Notes: generated from the letters alone by a model not told the origin. DNA of 64,000 nt from Deltaproteobacteria bacterium (GCA_002691205.1 NZHD01000089.1:29010-93009); one strand, 5' to 3'; counted from the first letter of the stretch, positions 11,494 through 20,378 are shown. Numbers and translations: made by a program.

Positions 11494-11942
11494 GCAGAGA
11501 ACCATTTCCTCGGAAACTATGAAACGAGTTCGTTCAGTCGACTTTGTCTGAGCGATCCACTTCTTGTTTTCTGTTGGAGATTGAGACGCCGGGCGAGAGC
11601 TCGGAGTGGACCTCACCCCGTTTGTTTGTCCGCTCCGAATACCATGCTCCCGCCCGGCGCCTCGGGATCCGCCATCCCCCGGTCCCGTTAGAGGGGCGTG
11701 GCGGAATGTCATACAGAGATGACATGACCTTCCTAAAGCAAGGGGTGTGCCATCGCTAGAACCTTTGCGATGGGCCGGCTCACATGACTCAAGGGTCCTT
11801 ATGGGCGTCGACCGTCGAGAGACTGGGGTCGAGTGTGGCGATGGGTTCTCGTTTTCTGTGTATCTTTGCGTACACGACGAGGAGCCATGAGGTCTGATTA
11901 GCAGAACTCACTGATGCTGTTCTGAGTACGGGGAGAAGTTCA
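11494..11942. other. 449-base intergenic region between atpE and tmk, no gene recognised
   Basis: No frame here gives a recognisable protein, and the two small opposing frames around 11534-11759 look like chance. The region contains CCATCGC (11750-11756) and GCGATGG (11767-11773), which would pair into a seven-base-pair hairpin with a ten-base loop. It also has a GTCAT/ATGAC repeat around 11709-11725. I tested it by eye for SRP RNA, tmRNA and RNase P signatures and saw none. It may carry the tmk promoter and an untranslated leader. Confidence 0.4.
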
Positions 11943-12566
11943 GTGGCCGGCTGCTTCATTGCGTTTGAAGGCATCGACGGGACAGGCAAGAGTACCCAGG
12001 TGTCTCTTCTGGCTGATGTTTTTCGCGAAGCCGGCCAAACGGTGGTTGTGACTCGGGAGCCCACCAACGGACAGTACGGTCGTCAGATTCGAGACTTGTC
12101 TACACGCGGCGTCGCCCTCGAACCTCAGGATGAGCTCGAGTATTTTGAGCAGGATCGTCGAGAGCACGTAGACACGCTGATCTCGCCGGCTCTTGAGCGC
12201 GGGGAAGTGGTGCTTACGGATCGCTACTTTCTTTCAACGGCCGCCTATCAGGGGGCGCGTGGTTTGAATGCGCTTGAGATTTTGGAGCGGCATGAGTCTT
12301 TGTTCCCAGTTCCTGATGTCGTGATCTTGATTGATCTCTTGCCTTCAAAGGCCTTGATGCGTGTCGATCAAAGAGGGGATGCGCGAAACCGATCCTACGA
12401 ACAGGAAGATTTCCTTATAAAGGCTTCAACGAATTTTCATCGGTTTGATCGGGATTACCTGTGCACCGTCGATGGAGATGCCGAAGCGCATCTCGTGCAC
12501 GCTGACGTTTGCGCTCAGTTGAAAAATCATCTCCGTATTTCACCGCTTCTTAAAGGTCATCTTTAG
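11943..12566 (+). CDS. tmk: Thymidylate kinase
   Basis: Tmk phosphorylates dTMP to dTDP, feeding dTTP synthesis. The 207-residue protein has the P-loop F-E-G-I-D-G-T-G-K-S-T at its N terminus, the T-R-E-P-T base-binding motif near residue 38, and L-T-D-R-Y-F-L-S-T-A-A-Y-Q-G-A-R-G near residue 90. Length is typical. The start is GTG at 11943 after a GGGGAGAAG stretch. The 3' end runs 17 bases into the convergent CPBP-family gene, so the two share their stop region and have no room for a classical terminator between them. Confidence 0.96.
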   Translation: MAGCFIAFEGIDGTGKSTQVSLLADVFREAGQTVVVTREPTNGQYGRQIRDLSTRGVALEPQDELEYFEQDRREHVDTLISPALERGEVVLTDRYFLSTAAYQGARGLNALEILERHESLFPVPDVVILIDLLPSKALMRVDQRGDARNRSYEQEDFLIKASTNFHRFDRDYLCTVDGDAEAHLVHADVCAQLKNHLRISPLLKGHL

Positions 12567-13473
12567 TTTCCTCGTGTGGATCCAAGACGACAGTGGGTAT
12601 GTCGTCTGGCTTGGACTGTAGGGTCTTCCACAAGGTCATTAGGCCCCAGCCGACGGAGATTAGCGAAGGCCAAAAGACCATGGCGGGGATTCCCTCACCC
12701 GGAATGTTGAAGCTCTGAATTGTAAACCAGGGCTCCTGTCCAGCGGCTATGAGATGAATCAAAGAGAATCCAGCTGAGAGGCAGATGACGGGAAGAATTG
12801 ACCCACTGGCCATCCTGACCAGACATAGGAGCGCACCGATGACCAGCCAAGTAGGGAGCGGGACTAAAGAATCGCCGGGCGCACCCGAGGCCGGAAAATG
12901 AACGACTGAGTAGAGGAATGTCGTGAGTAGCACTCCGCGAATGACTCCGATTTGGGCGTTCAATCCCTGAAGGATGATTCCAAAAAACAAGAACCCTTCT
13001 GTGATCGGGATAATCCCGAGAGCGACTACCGCGGTTTGCAGCTTGGCTAAGGTCGATTGAGCTTCGAGGAGTTGTTTCATTTCAGCTCGGAGCGCAAGAA
13101 ACTCCGATGAGGGCGGCATTAAAGCTTCAAGATAAATGTTCGATTCGCTCAGCAGGAAAACAGTGGGAAGAAGGGCGAGCATTGGGGCGATCAGCCAGCG
13201 ATCGAACCCCTTCAGCCCTATTCGCAGGTCCTGAGGAGCGGGTACGCGTTGCGCAGCCAGTGTGGCTAAACCGCCGACTCCGATCGTATAGCCAATGCCC
13301 ATAGACGCCATGAGGGCCGACTGTCCCATGAGCCCAGTGCTGGCTAGGAGACTTGCAATAAACGATGAAATGAACAGAGCGGATAAGGCGAGTCCGATGG
13401 CAGCTAAGGGCCCTGGGTAAGGTTCATTAGAGCTTTGAGCTCGATTCTTTTCATGAGAGTCGTTCTCGTCCAT
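12550..13473 (-). CDS. CPBP/CAAX-like intramembrane protein, possibly degenerate protease
   Basis: This 307-residue protein has about eight hydrophobic segments and resembles the CPBP (CAAX protease and bacteriocin-processing) membrane family. The family's first catalytic motif, E-E-x-x-x-R, appears only as T-E-G-F-L-F-F-G; the second acidic residue and the arginine are missing. The later histidine motif survives as Y-S-V-V-H-F-P. It may be an inactive relative or a divergent protease. The chosen ATG at 13473 overlaps the uvrA stop by one base (TGATG). An upstream extension would lie wholly inside uvrA in another frame and is rejected. It is the last gene of the surA-uvrA-CPBP operon. Confidence 0.65.
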   Translation of the reverse strand: MDENDSHEKNRAQSSNEPYPGPLAAIGLALSALFISSFIASLLASTGLMGQSALMASMGIGYTIGVGGLATLAAQRVPAPQDLRIGLKGFDRWLIAPMLALLPTVFLLSESNIYLEALMPPSSEFLALRAEMKQLLEAQSTLAKLQTAVVALGIIPITEGFLFFGIILQGLNAQIGVIRGVLLTTFLYSVVHFPASGAPGDSLVPLPTWLVIGALLCLVRMASGSILPVICLSAGFSLIHLIAAGQEPWFTIQSFNIPGEGIPAMVFWPSLISVGWGLMTLWKTLQSKPDDIPTVVLDPHEETKDDL

Positions 13474-16418
13474 CAGTTGAGCCCGGCCTTCGGTGTGCCC
13501 AAAAGCAAGGGCGAAAGTGCTTGGCCCGTATATGAACGGGGGTCTAGCGCGACTTGCTCTGGGGTCCCGGCGACTAAAATTTCGCCGCCCTCTTCGCCCC
13601 CTTCCGGCCCTAGGTCGATGACATGATCCGCGCATTTGATCATATCGAGATGATGCTCAATGACGAGCACCGTATTCCCTTTTTCAACGAGTCTTTGAAG
13701 CAACCCGATGAGACGCCTCACATCCGAAAGGTGAAGCCCCGTGGTGGGCTCATCGAGTAGATACAGGGTCTGTCCGGTGGCTCGGCGAGCCAGCTCACGG
13801 GCGAGTTTGACGCGTTGAGCTTCGCCTCCTGACAGAGTGGTCGCGGCCTGTCCGATCTTCAAGTAGTCCAACCCCACGTCATGTAGGGCTTGGAGAGCTC
13901 TTCGCACGGCCGGAATATTCTCCATAAAACTTAATCCTTCTTCGACACTCATCGCGAGGACTTCTGCAATGTTGCGCCCTTTGTATCTGACTTCCAAGGT
14001 TTCTCGATTATATCTTTGGCCGCTACAAACTTCGCAGGGCACAAAGATATCGGGTAGAAAGTGCATTTCGACTCTTAAGCTTCCCGCCCCCTCACAGGTT
14101 TCGCAGCGTCCGCCGGCTACGTTAAAAGAGAAACGTCCAGCGTCATATCCTCGCGTGCGTGCCAGCGGCACTTGCGCAAAAAGTTGTCGGATTCCACTAA
14201 AAGCACCTGTGTAGGTGGCTGGATTGGATCTTGGTGTTCGGCCGATTGAAGATTGATCCACCTGAGTGACTTTGTCGATTTGGTTTTCTCCAGAGAGAGA
14301 TCTAAAAGGGCTTGGCCGGTCAAGGGCCCCGTGAATGCGCGCGGCGAGAGCTCTATGTAGCGTGTCTGTGATGAGAGTAGATTTTCCAGAGCCTGAAACG
14401 CCCGTCACCAGAGTCAAGGTTCCGAGGGGTAGTTTTAAATCGACGTCCTTCAGGTTATTTCCAGTGCACCCAAGAAGTTCGATGAAGTGTTTTCCCGGTC
14501 GGCGATGCTCAGGAACAGGTGTTTGTTCGCGACCGGCCAGCCAGGCGCCAGTGGGCGAATGGGGGTCGCGAATCAAATCGTCTTGTTTCCCAACGGCCAC
14601 GACATGCCCGCCATGGATTCCTGCGCCTGGGCCCATATCGATAATCTGATCTGCGGCGCAGATGGTGGCCTCATCGTGCTCAACAACGACAACACTGTTT
14701 CCGTTGTCACGAAGCCGAAGGAGACTCTTCAGGAGTCGCTGGTTGTCGCGAGCGTGCAAGCCAATGGATGGTTCATCTAGGATGTATAAGACACCGAGCA
14801 TGGATGAGCCTATTTGGGTGGCCAGTCGAATCCTCTGAGCTTCACCGCCCGAGAGAGAGGCACTGGGTCGAGCCAGTGAGAGGTATCCCAGGCCAACGTC
14901 TTCTAGAAAGAGAAGGCGCTCTTTAATTTCTGCGATGATGCGTTGCGCCACATTTCTTTTTAGAGAGGATTTATCTTGTTCGACGGTCTCTAAGAATTTT
15001 CGTAACTGCTCGATGGAGAGAGCAGAGAGTTCGTGAATTCCTTTCTCTTTGATGAGTACACTTCGAGACTCATCTCTGAGTCGACTCCCGTCACAATCTT
15101 CACAGATTCGAGACGATTGATATCGCTCGAGTTTGGTATCCCCTCGTCTCGTCAGTTCGTCAAGAACGCCGGACCAGAGTCTTCGAACGCGTGTCTTTCT
15201 TGCGCGTCCTGTTCGGGTTGGACGATCTCCCACTGAGAAATCGATCTCTGTTTTGGATCCGTTTAGAATGGCCTTCGTGACCGTTTTTGGGAGTGAGTTC
15301 CACGGAGTTTCCAGACTGACTCCAAGAGCGTGGGCGAGATCAGCGAGCACCTGCGCGTAGTACCGACCGTTTCTTTTTCTTTGCCATGGTTCAATCGCTT
15401 GACGAAGAGGAAGGGATGGGTCTGGAATGACTCTTTCTGGATCGAATGAATTTTGTTCACCGAGCCCCTCGCAGCCCGGACAGGCCCCAGCTGGATTGTT
15501 GAACGAAAACATCCTCGGTGCGATTTCAGGAAGTGAGAGTCCGCATTGAGCACAAGCGCTCGTTCTGGAAAAAAGCCAGTCGTTCTCGTATTCGACTGAG
15601 GATTTGTTTGCCGTCTTCGAGGTTGTTTGAACAAGAACGACGAGTAGGCCATCAGCGAGGTCGAGTGCAGTTTCGACTGAGGCGAGAACTCGTTCTTTAA
15701 TTCCGGGTTTGACGACGATTCGGTCAACCACTAGATCGATATCGTGTTTTTTATTTCGGGCCAGCTTGATGTCTTCATCAAGTTGGCGCATTTCGCCGTC
15801 GATTCGGGCATGCACGTAGCCTCTTCGACTGAGATCTTCTAGATCTTTCCGGTATGTGCCTTTGCGTCCACGAATCATGGGGGCTAAAAGTTGAATTCTT
15901 TTTCCCGGGTCAAGTTCTAGGATCCGTTCGGTCATTTGTAATGCCGTTTGGGCGGAGATGGGTTGACGACATTTAGGGCAGAGCGGATCTCCCGCCCGAG
16001 CAAATAGCAATCTTAGGTAGTCGGAGATCTCTGTTGAGGTGCCCACGGTGCTTCGTGGACTTCGCCCAATGCGTTTCTGCTCGATGGAGAGTGTGGGTGA
16101 CAACCCCTCGATGGACTCAACGTCAGGTCTCTCGAGTTGATCTAAAAACTGTCGGGCGTAGGTCGACAGTGATTCCATGTAGCGTCTTTGGCCCTCTGCA
16201 TAGAGAGTATCGAAAGCAAGACTGGATTTGCCTGAGCCGGAGGGACCGGTGATGACAACCATTTGATTTCGATCTATGCGGACGTCCACTGCTCGTAAGT
16301 TGTGCGTACGCGCGCCAGTGACGACAATGCTCTCAAATTGACCCGGCTTGAGAACCTGGTTCAGGCCTTTTGACTCGGGGCCTGGTGTGAGTGGGGTTTT
16401 GATTGAAGACCTTTTCAC
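13473..16418 (-). CDS. uvrA: Excinuclease ABC subunit A
   Basis: UvrA is the damage-sensing ATPase of nucleotide excision repair. The 981-residue protein carries two ABC cassettes: Walker A G-P-S-G-S-G-K-S-S near residue 58 and V-S-G-S-G-K-S-T near residue 675. Signature motifs are S-L-S-G-G-E-A-Q-R and T-L-S-G-G-E-A-Q-R, with D-E-P-S-I-G-L-H and D-E-P-T-T-G-L-H beyond them. Zinc-finger cysteines are C-P-K-C near residue 150, C-A-Q-C near 290 and C-E-T-C...C-E-V-C near 780. It opens with a GTG whose GTGA overlaps the surA stop, and its own stop overlaps the next gene. About 35 residues precede the usual N-terminal start. With mfd in the same window, the cell has transcription-coupled repair. 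Confidence 0.97.
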   Translation of the reverse strand: MKRSSIKTPLTPGPESKGLNQVLKPGQFESIVVTGARTHNLRAVDVRIDRNQMVVITGPSGSGKSSLAFDTLYAEGQRRYMESLSTYARQFLDQLERPDVESIEGLSPTLSIEQKRIGRSPRSTVGTSTEISDYLRLLFARAGDPLCPKCRQPISAQTALQMTERILELDPGKRIQLLAPMIRGRKGTYRKDLEDLSRRGYVHARIDGEMRQLDEDIKLARNKKHDIDLVVDRIVVKPGIKERVLASVETALDLADGLLVVLVQTTSKTANKSSVEYENDWLFSRTSACAQCGLSLPEIAPRMFSFNNPAGACPGCEGLGEQNSFDPERVIPDPSLPLRQAIEPWQRKRNGRYYAQVLADLAHALGVSLETPWNSLPKTVTKAILNGSKTEIDFSVGDRPTRTGRARKTRVRRLWSGVLDELTRRGDTKLERYQSSRICEDCDGSRLRDESRSVLIKEKGIHELSALSIEQLRKFLETVEQDKSSLKRNVAQRIIAEIKERLLFLEDVGLGYLSLARPSASLSGGEAQRIRLATQIGSSMLGVLYILDEPSIGLHARDNQRLLKSLLRLRDNGNSVVVVEHDEATICAADQIIDMGPGAGIHGGHVVAVGKQDDLIRDPHSPTGAWLAGREQTPVPEHRRPGKHFIELLGCTGNNLKDVDLKLPLGTLTLVTGVSGSGKSTLITDTLHRALAARIHGALDRPSPFRSLSGENQIDKVTQVDQSSIGRTPRSNPATYTGAFSGIRQLFAQVPLARTRGYDAGRFSFNVAGGRCETCEGAGSLRVEMHFLPDIFVPCEVCSGQRYNRETLEVRYKGRNIAEVLAMSVEEGLSFMENIPAVRRALQALHDVGLDYLKIGQAATTLSGGEAQRVKLARELARRATGQTLYLLDEPTTGLHLSDVRRLIGLLQRLVEKGNTVLVIEHHLDMIKCADHVIDLGPEGGEEGGEILVAGTPEQVALDPRSYTGQALSPLLLGTPKAGLN

Positions 16419-17446
16419 GGATTGGCGGAGGCGCCTTCGGCAAACTGACCTTTTCGAGAAATAAAAGTTTGCTCGCGAATGGAGTCGAGCCAGGCCATGA
16501 TTTCCCGGTCCGTTTTTTGATTGATGAGTTCGGATCGAAGCGGTCCGCTTGCTTGCTCCAGTGTGACAGGCGTGAAGCTTCGAAAATTAACAACCTGGAG
16601 AAGGTTGCATCCAAATGACATGGGGATGGGTTCAGAGACTTGACCTGGCTTCAGGGTGGCGATTGAACGGCTCATCCAAGGAGCGATTTCGTTCGTGTGC
16701 ATCCAGCCAAGCTCGCCCTGTTGTTCGGGGTTCATATTGGTTAGCTGTCGAGCCGCTTCGTTGAAGTCCAGTTGACCCGCGCGTATTTTAATGGCCGCTT
16801 CTTCTAAGAGAGCGCATGCCGTTTTCTCATCCCTGTTGGATGGGCCACCCACAGCTACAAGAATGTGTCGAAGTCGAACCTCTTCTCCGCCCTTCTTTTG
16901 ATTTCCGAAGCGCTCTTGGAAGAGTGCTTCAATCTCTTCGGGTTCCACCTTTACGCGGTCGCTCACCATGGCATTAATGATTTTACTTCGCTCAATCTCG
17001 CCTTTGAGCTTTGCGCGATATTCGTTCAGGGTGAGCCCATGGTTGGCCACACTGGCTTTAAGCTGTTCGGGGCTCAGTCCATTGCTCTGCGCAATGGAGG
17101 CGATGGCGTTGTCAATCTCGTCTTGGCTTGCTCCCATCTCGAGTCGAACCACCATAGTGGTAATGAGCTTTTCCTCAATCAGTCGGTCGAGGGCTTCCTT
17201 ATGCATTTGTCGAATCTGAGCTTCAGGGGCTCCTGCTTCTCGAAGGCGGGCTTCCATGGGCCGAGTCATGTCATTGACCTCAGACACGAGGACGATCTGG
17301 CCTCCAACCTGGGCGGCGATGCCGTCCATCAACTGTTCTTCTGCGCTTAGGGCTCTTGCGGCGGCCATAAGCGAAGATATAAGGAGAAACACAACAGGTA
17401 TAACGTTACGTCGGCTCAAGACGGGCTCCCTGCCCCCCTGGGGCAT
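16415..17446 (-). CDS. SurA-type periplasmic chaperone / peptidyl-prolyl isomerase
   Basis: SurA-like proteins chaperone outer-membrane proteins through the periplasm. The 343-residue product has an N-terminal hydrophobic signal (V-I-P-V-V-F-L-L-I-S-S-L-M-A-A-A-R-A-L-S-A), then a SurA N-domain (D-G-I-A-A-Q-V-G-G-Q-I-V-L-V-S-E-V). One parvulin domain follows, starting at R-L-R-H-I-L-V-A and including G-E-L-G-W near residue 245. E. coli SurA has two parvulin domains, so this is the short form. The ATG at 17446 is used here; a TTG at 17419 with GGGAG upstream would give a cleaner signal peptide and may be the true start. The gene leads the uvrA operon, an unusual partner for a chaperone. Confidence 0.82.
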   Translation of the reverse strand: MPQGGREPVLSRRNVIPVVFLLISSLMAAARALSAEEQLMDGIAAQVGGQIVLVSEVNDMTRPMEARLREAGAPEAQIRQMHKEALDRLIEEKLITTMVVRLEMGASQDEIDNAIASIAQSNGLSPEQLKASVANHGLTLNEYRAKLKGEIERSKIINAMVSDRVKVEPEEIEALFQERFGNQKKGGEEVRLRHILVAVGGPSNRDEKTACALLEEAAIKIRAGQLDFNEAARQLTNMNPEQQGELGWMHTNEIAPWMSRSIATLKPGQVSEPIPMSFGCNLLQVVNFRSFTPVTLEQASGPLRSELINQKTDREIMAWLDSIREQTFISRKGQFAEGASANP

Positions 17447-17725
17447 CTGATTCGAATGAGGCGCGGCTTTCCATTCGCACTCTCTCAGGCCGATAGTAGC
17501 GGGCTCATGGGTCTACGTCTCAGGGCTTGCAGGGTCGGATTTTTCGTCTGAAAGTGTCTTCTCAGTGGGCTTCGGCGGATCGATGAGAAAAACCGACACT
17601 CCTGGCAGACGACCATCAAGGCTTAATGGGATACATATATCCAATTTTGAGTCTTGGAATATGTTAGGACCTGGCTTCGATTCGTTTTGTATTACGATGC
17701 ACCGATCTTCAAAAGGCCACTTTAT

Positions 17726-17739
17726 AGATATATATATCT
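17726..17739. repeat. AT palindrome, copy 1 (AGATATATATATCT)
   Basis: This perfect 14-base palindrome shares the 12-base core GATATATATATC with a second copy 144 bases downstream. Together with the related GGATACATATATCC at 17629-17642 it suggests a spaced set of operator-like sites ahead of the TetR regulator. Simple AT-repeat chance is the alternative. Confidence 0.5.
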
Positions 17740-17870
17740 GTATCTCTCATGCTTTAAGGGTTCATATTTTAGAAACCTTCTCGGAATTTCAGAATTCTTC
17801 TCTTTCTGGATAAACCCAGAGTTCTTGGGCCCTCTCCTCCATAAGCAAAGGTTTGAAGAGCAACAAGTCT

Positions 17871-17885
17871 AGATATATATATCAG
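17871..17885. repeat. AT palindrome, copy 2 (AGATATATATATCAG)
   Basis: This is the second copy of the GATATATATATC core (17872-17883), differing from copy 1 only in the outer right flank. It lies about 90 bases upstream of the candidate tetR -35 box. Confidence 0.5.
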
Positions 17886-17975
17886 TCAAAACTCTGCGAA
17901 AACTTGAATCTCATTTTCTAAATTACGAAACTTGAACTTCATAGAATTTTTTAAAAAGACAGAAATTTTCTCTAA

Positions 17976-18004
17976 CTGACAGATTTGATTTAAATATCTA
18001 GTAT
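17976..18004 (+). promoter_or_regulatory. Candidate tetR promoter with CTAG dyad
   Basis: CTGACA (17976-17981) and TAGTAT (17999-18004) are exactly 17 bases apart. The -10 is embedded in a CTAGtattCTAG repeat (17998-18009), which would be a natural autoregulatory operator. A leader of about 40 bases would follow, with GGAG eight bases before the start codon. Confidence 0.5.
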
Positions 18005-18050
18005 TCTAGTTCTGCATAGAGAAGGTTCGAAAACTCTCTGGAGTTATATC

Positions 18051-18665
18051 ATGATGGATCTATCAGAGTCGACGGAGTGGCAGGCAGCGCAAGAAGGCCG
18101 GAGCCCCCGAGACCGAATTTTAGAGACTGCTTTTGGTTTGCTGGCAGATCGTGGCCTTGAAGGCGTGAATACCAACATCGTGGCCCAGCAGGCCGGGGTG
18201 GGGGTTGGGACTTTCTATCGCTATTTCGAGGACAAATATGCGCTTCTGAAGGCGTGTATGTCGCAAGGCTTAGATCTACTCCAACTGAAACTGGCGAACG
18301 CTCAGCAGAACAGTGCACATGAGCCTCTTGAGGTGCAATTGCGTGCGGGTGTTGAGGCCTTTGTGGATTTTGCTTTGGAGGATCCGGCGCGATTTCGAGT
18401 TCTTTTCTCTCTCGGTCAAAATCCCGGTCATCGAAGCCGAGTCGGTTTAGGTTTTTCGCCTCGAGGCATTGAGACCGGCATTCGAGCGTTACAAAAAAGA
18501 GGTTTAGTGGATGGTAAAGTGGATCCGTGTGTGGCGGCCCGGGCGTTTACCGCTGCACAGTCACAGAGCGTCCTATGGTGGCTAGGCGAATCCGAACTCG
18601 TTCCCAAAGAGGATGTGATCGATACTCTGGTTCGGCTTCATCCTGCGATGGCTTGTCGGGCTTGA
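18051..18665 (+). CDS. TetR/AcrR-family transcriptional regulator
   Basis: TetR-family proteins are dimeric repressors with an N-terminal DNA-binding helix-turn-helix and a ligand-sensing C-terminal domain. The 204-residue product has the family HTH: R-D-R-I-L-E-T-A-F-G-L-L-A, then G-L-E-G-V-N-T-N-I-V-A-Q-Q-A-G-V-G-V-G-T-F-Y-R-Y-F-x-D-K (residues about 20-66). The C-terminal domain is divergent, so the ligand is unknown. GGAG lies eight bases before the ATG at 18051; a second ATG follows immediately. The gene is alone on its transcript start, with a glycosyltransferase 21 bases downstream that might be co-transcribed. The AT-rich operator-like region upstream suggests autoregulation. Confidence 0.85.
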   Translation: MMDLSESTEWQAAQEGRSPRDRILETAFGLLADRGLEGVNTNIVAQQAGVGVGTFYRYFEDKYALLKACMSQGLDLLQLKLANAQQNSAHEPLEVQLRAGVEAFVDFALEDPARFRVLFSLGQNPGHRSRVGLGFSPRGIETGIRALQKRGLVDGKVDPCVAARAFTAAQSQSVLWWLGESELVPKEDVIDTLVRLHPAMACRA

Positions 18666-18686
18666 CGGACGATGGCCCCGTGAATA

Positions 18687-19715
18687 GTGCTTTTTGTGGC
18701 AACGAGGTCCGCTTTGTCTCTTTCCGAATCTGATGATAGTGAGCCGTCTCTTTATTGCGCAGGCATTGTCAATTACGGGAGTTACGCAGATTTGAGGCTC
18801 TGCCTTGAATCTGTATTGGAGCAGACAATTCCACCGGCAAGAGTGGTGGTTGTGGATGCGGATTCGGACGACACCGAGCTGACTCAACTCCGGATGGATT
18901 TTGCGTCCGTCTACTTTCGAGCCATCGACAATCATGGGTACGCGGGTGGAGCCAATCAGTTGCTTCAGTTTTGCTTGGAAGAAGTGCCCGAGTCTGAGTT
19001 TTGTCTGCTCTTGAACCCGGACGTTGTTCTTGACTCAAACTTTGTCTTTGCCCTGACTACGAGTATGAGAAGTCGCCCCGATGTTGCTCTGGCGAGTGGC
19101 AAATTATTACGTCCGGGTCGTGAATTGATAGACAGTGCTGGGATTCGATTGCCTTTAAATCGTCGACCGAGGGACCGGGGGAGCGAAGAGGTCGATGTCG
19201 GGCAATTTGATCAAGCCGAGTATGTCTTTGGTGTAACCGGGGCCGCAATGATGATTCGTTGTTCCGCTTTGAGCGATTTAGAGCTGAGCGGAGAGATTTT
19301 CGACGAAGATTTCTTTCTATATTACGAAGACACGGATCTTTCCTGGCGTTGTCGTCAGCTGGGTTGGCGGGTTTATTTTGAACCTAGAGCCATGGCGATT
19401 CATAAGCGAGGCTGGCAGCGCAACGCTCGCTTTTCGGTTCCGGTGGAAGTTAGAAGGCACTCGTTCAAGAATCATTATTTACAATTAATTAAGAACGAAT
19501 CCGGACTCAGTTTTATCGGGCTTCTCCCGATCTTTATCTTTTGGGAGATTGTTCGCTTGGGTTTCTCGATCCTCAAAGATCGTAAAATTTTGTCGGGGTA
19601 TGTTTCCGCATATCACTTAAAAGGTCGAGCGTTTCACAAGCGACATTTGCTGCGTTTAAAAATTAATCAGCTAAAAAGAAAGCGCATCGAAGTCGACTCA
19701 AGTTCTCATCGCTAA
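18687..19715 (+). CDS. Family 2 glycosyltransferase (rhamnosyltransferase-like)
   Basis: The 342-residue protein is a GT-A fold family 2 enzyme. It has the N-terminal nucleotide-sugar site (I-V-N-Y-G-S-Y-A-D-L, then V-V-D-A-D-S-D-D), G-Y-A-G-G-A-N near residue 90, and the metal-binding L-L-N-P-D-V near residue 110. Further motifs are G-A-A-M-M-I-R and D-E-D-F-F-L-Y-Y-E-D-T-D-L-S-W-R near residue 205, typical of WbbL-like rhamnosyltransferases of surface polysaccharide synthesis. A hydrophobic stretch and a basic C terminus suggest loose attachment to the inner membrane. The start is GTG, 21 bases after tetR. Donor and acceptor cannot be told from sequence. Confidence 0.85.
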   Translation: MLFVATRSALSLSESDDSEPSLYCAGIVNYGSYADLRLCLESVLEQTIPPARVVVVDADSDDTELTQLRMDFASVYFRAIDNHGYAGGANQLLQFCLEEVPESEFCLLLNPDVVLDSNFVFALTTSMRSRPDVALASGKLLRPGRELIDSAGIRLPLNRRPRDRGSEEVDVGQFDQAEYVFGVTGAAMMIRCSALSDLELSGEIFDEDFFLYYEDTDLSWRCRQLGWRVYFEPRAMAIHKRGWQRNARFSVPVEVRRHSFKNHYLQLIKNESGLSFIGLLPIFIFWEIVRLGFSILKDRKILSGYVSAYHLKGRAFHKRHLLRLKINQLKRKRIEVDSSSHR

Positions 19716-19781
19716 GGTCAGCGACTTCCGAACCCTAGGCGAATGGGCGGGTAGGAATTTTGTTGGATTCGGAGAAGGGGA

Positions 19782-20378
19782 TTATTGCGTTTCCCCTAGG
19801 ATGGCATCGGCGGCTGAGGAGAGGTCTGAATGGATTTCAACATCTGATAATTCTTCGTCGAAAATTTCTTTACCTCGGCCCGTGCGAACTAAGAAAGGAC
19901 GACATTCGGCGGATCGCGCAGCTTTTACGTCGGTGAGTTGATCTCCGATGAAAGGCGCGTTTTTAGCCCTGCATCCAAGTTCGGATTCGGCGAGCCGAAT
20001 AAGGCCGTCCTTTGGTTTCCGGCAAGAGCAATCCTCGGTGGGTGTGTGCGGGCAAAAGTAGATGCCCGCGATATGTCCTCCGTGGTCTTCGACGGTTTGA
20101 ACGAGTTTTGTATGGATCGCCTCAAGGTCGTCGAGGGTGAGAAGACCTCGGCCTAAGCCGGATTGATTGGTAAGAATGATGATTTCATGACCCGCTTCGC
20201 AGAGTCGGGCGATGGCTTCAAGGCTCCCGGGGATCGGGACCCATTCTTCGGGAGTACGAATGTAGGCGCCGGCTCGTTCTTGATTGATGACTCCGTCTCG
20301 GTCAAGAAAAATGACTCGAGATGAAGAGTCGAGTTGGTGGATGGGTCTTTTGAGCGGGAACGAGTTTTCTGGGTACAC
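19782..20378 (-). CDS. gmhB: D-glycero-D-manno-heptose-1,7-bisphosphate 7-phosphatase
   Basis: GmhB removes the 7-phosphate from heptose bisphosphate on the way to ADP-heptose for LPS core. It is a HAD-family enzyme: the nucleophile motif F-L-D-R-D-G-V-I-N is near the N terminus, T-N-Q-S-G-L-G-R-G near residue 85, and the zinc site C-P-H-T-P-T-E-D-C-S-C-R-K-P-K is followed by G-D-Q-L-T-D-V. I chose the GTG at 20378 (198 residues). A GTG at 20474 would add 32 residues without homology and leave only 25 bases to the divergent gmhA. The paired gmhA next door acts in the same pathway, which confirms the assignment. Confidence 0.92.
   Translation of the reverse strand: MYPENSFPLKRPIHQLDSSSRVIFLDRDGVINQERAGAYIRTPEEWVPIPGSLEAIARLCEAGHEIIILTNQSGLGRGLLTLDDLEAIHTKLVQTVEDHGGHIAGIYFCPHTPTEDCSCRKPKDGLIRLAESELGCRAKNAPFIGDQLTDVKAARSAECRPFLVRTGRGKEIFDEELSDVEIHSDLSSAADAILGETQ

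Larger units (their letters stand above)
17447..18050. other. AT-rich 604-base intergenic island upstream of tetR
   Basis: From about 17600 the base composition shifts sharply to AT compared with its GC-rich neighbours. It contains three related AT dyads (imperfect at 17629-17642, perfect at 17726-17739, near-perfect at 17871-17885) and the candidate tetR promoter. Two overlapping frames of 82 and 72 codons exist, but they lack ribosome-binding sites and recognisable products and are not called. The left 100 bases presumably hold the surA operon promoter, though no clear one was seen. Confidence 0.5.

Noticed and set aside
11534..11759. Opposing small frames between atpE and tmk
   Set aside because: Mutually overlapping, arginine- and proline-rich, and with no similarity to known proteins.
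17565..17872. Two overlapping small frames (82 and 72 codons) upstream of tetR
   Set aside because: They sit in AT-rich DNA with few stops by chance, lack ribosome sites, and give low-complexity products without family features.
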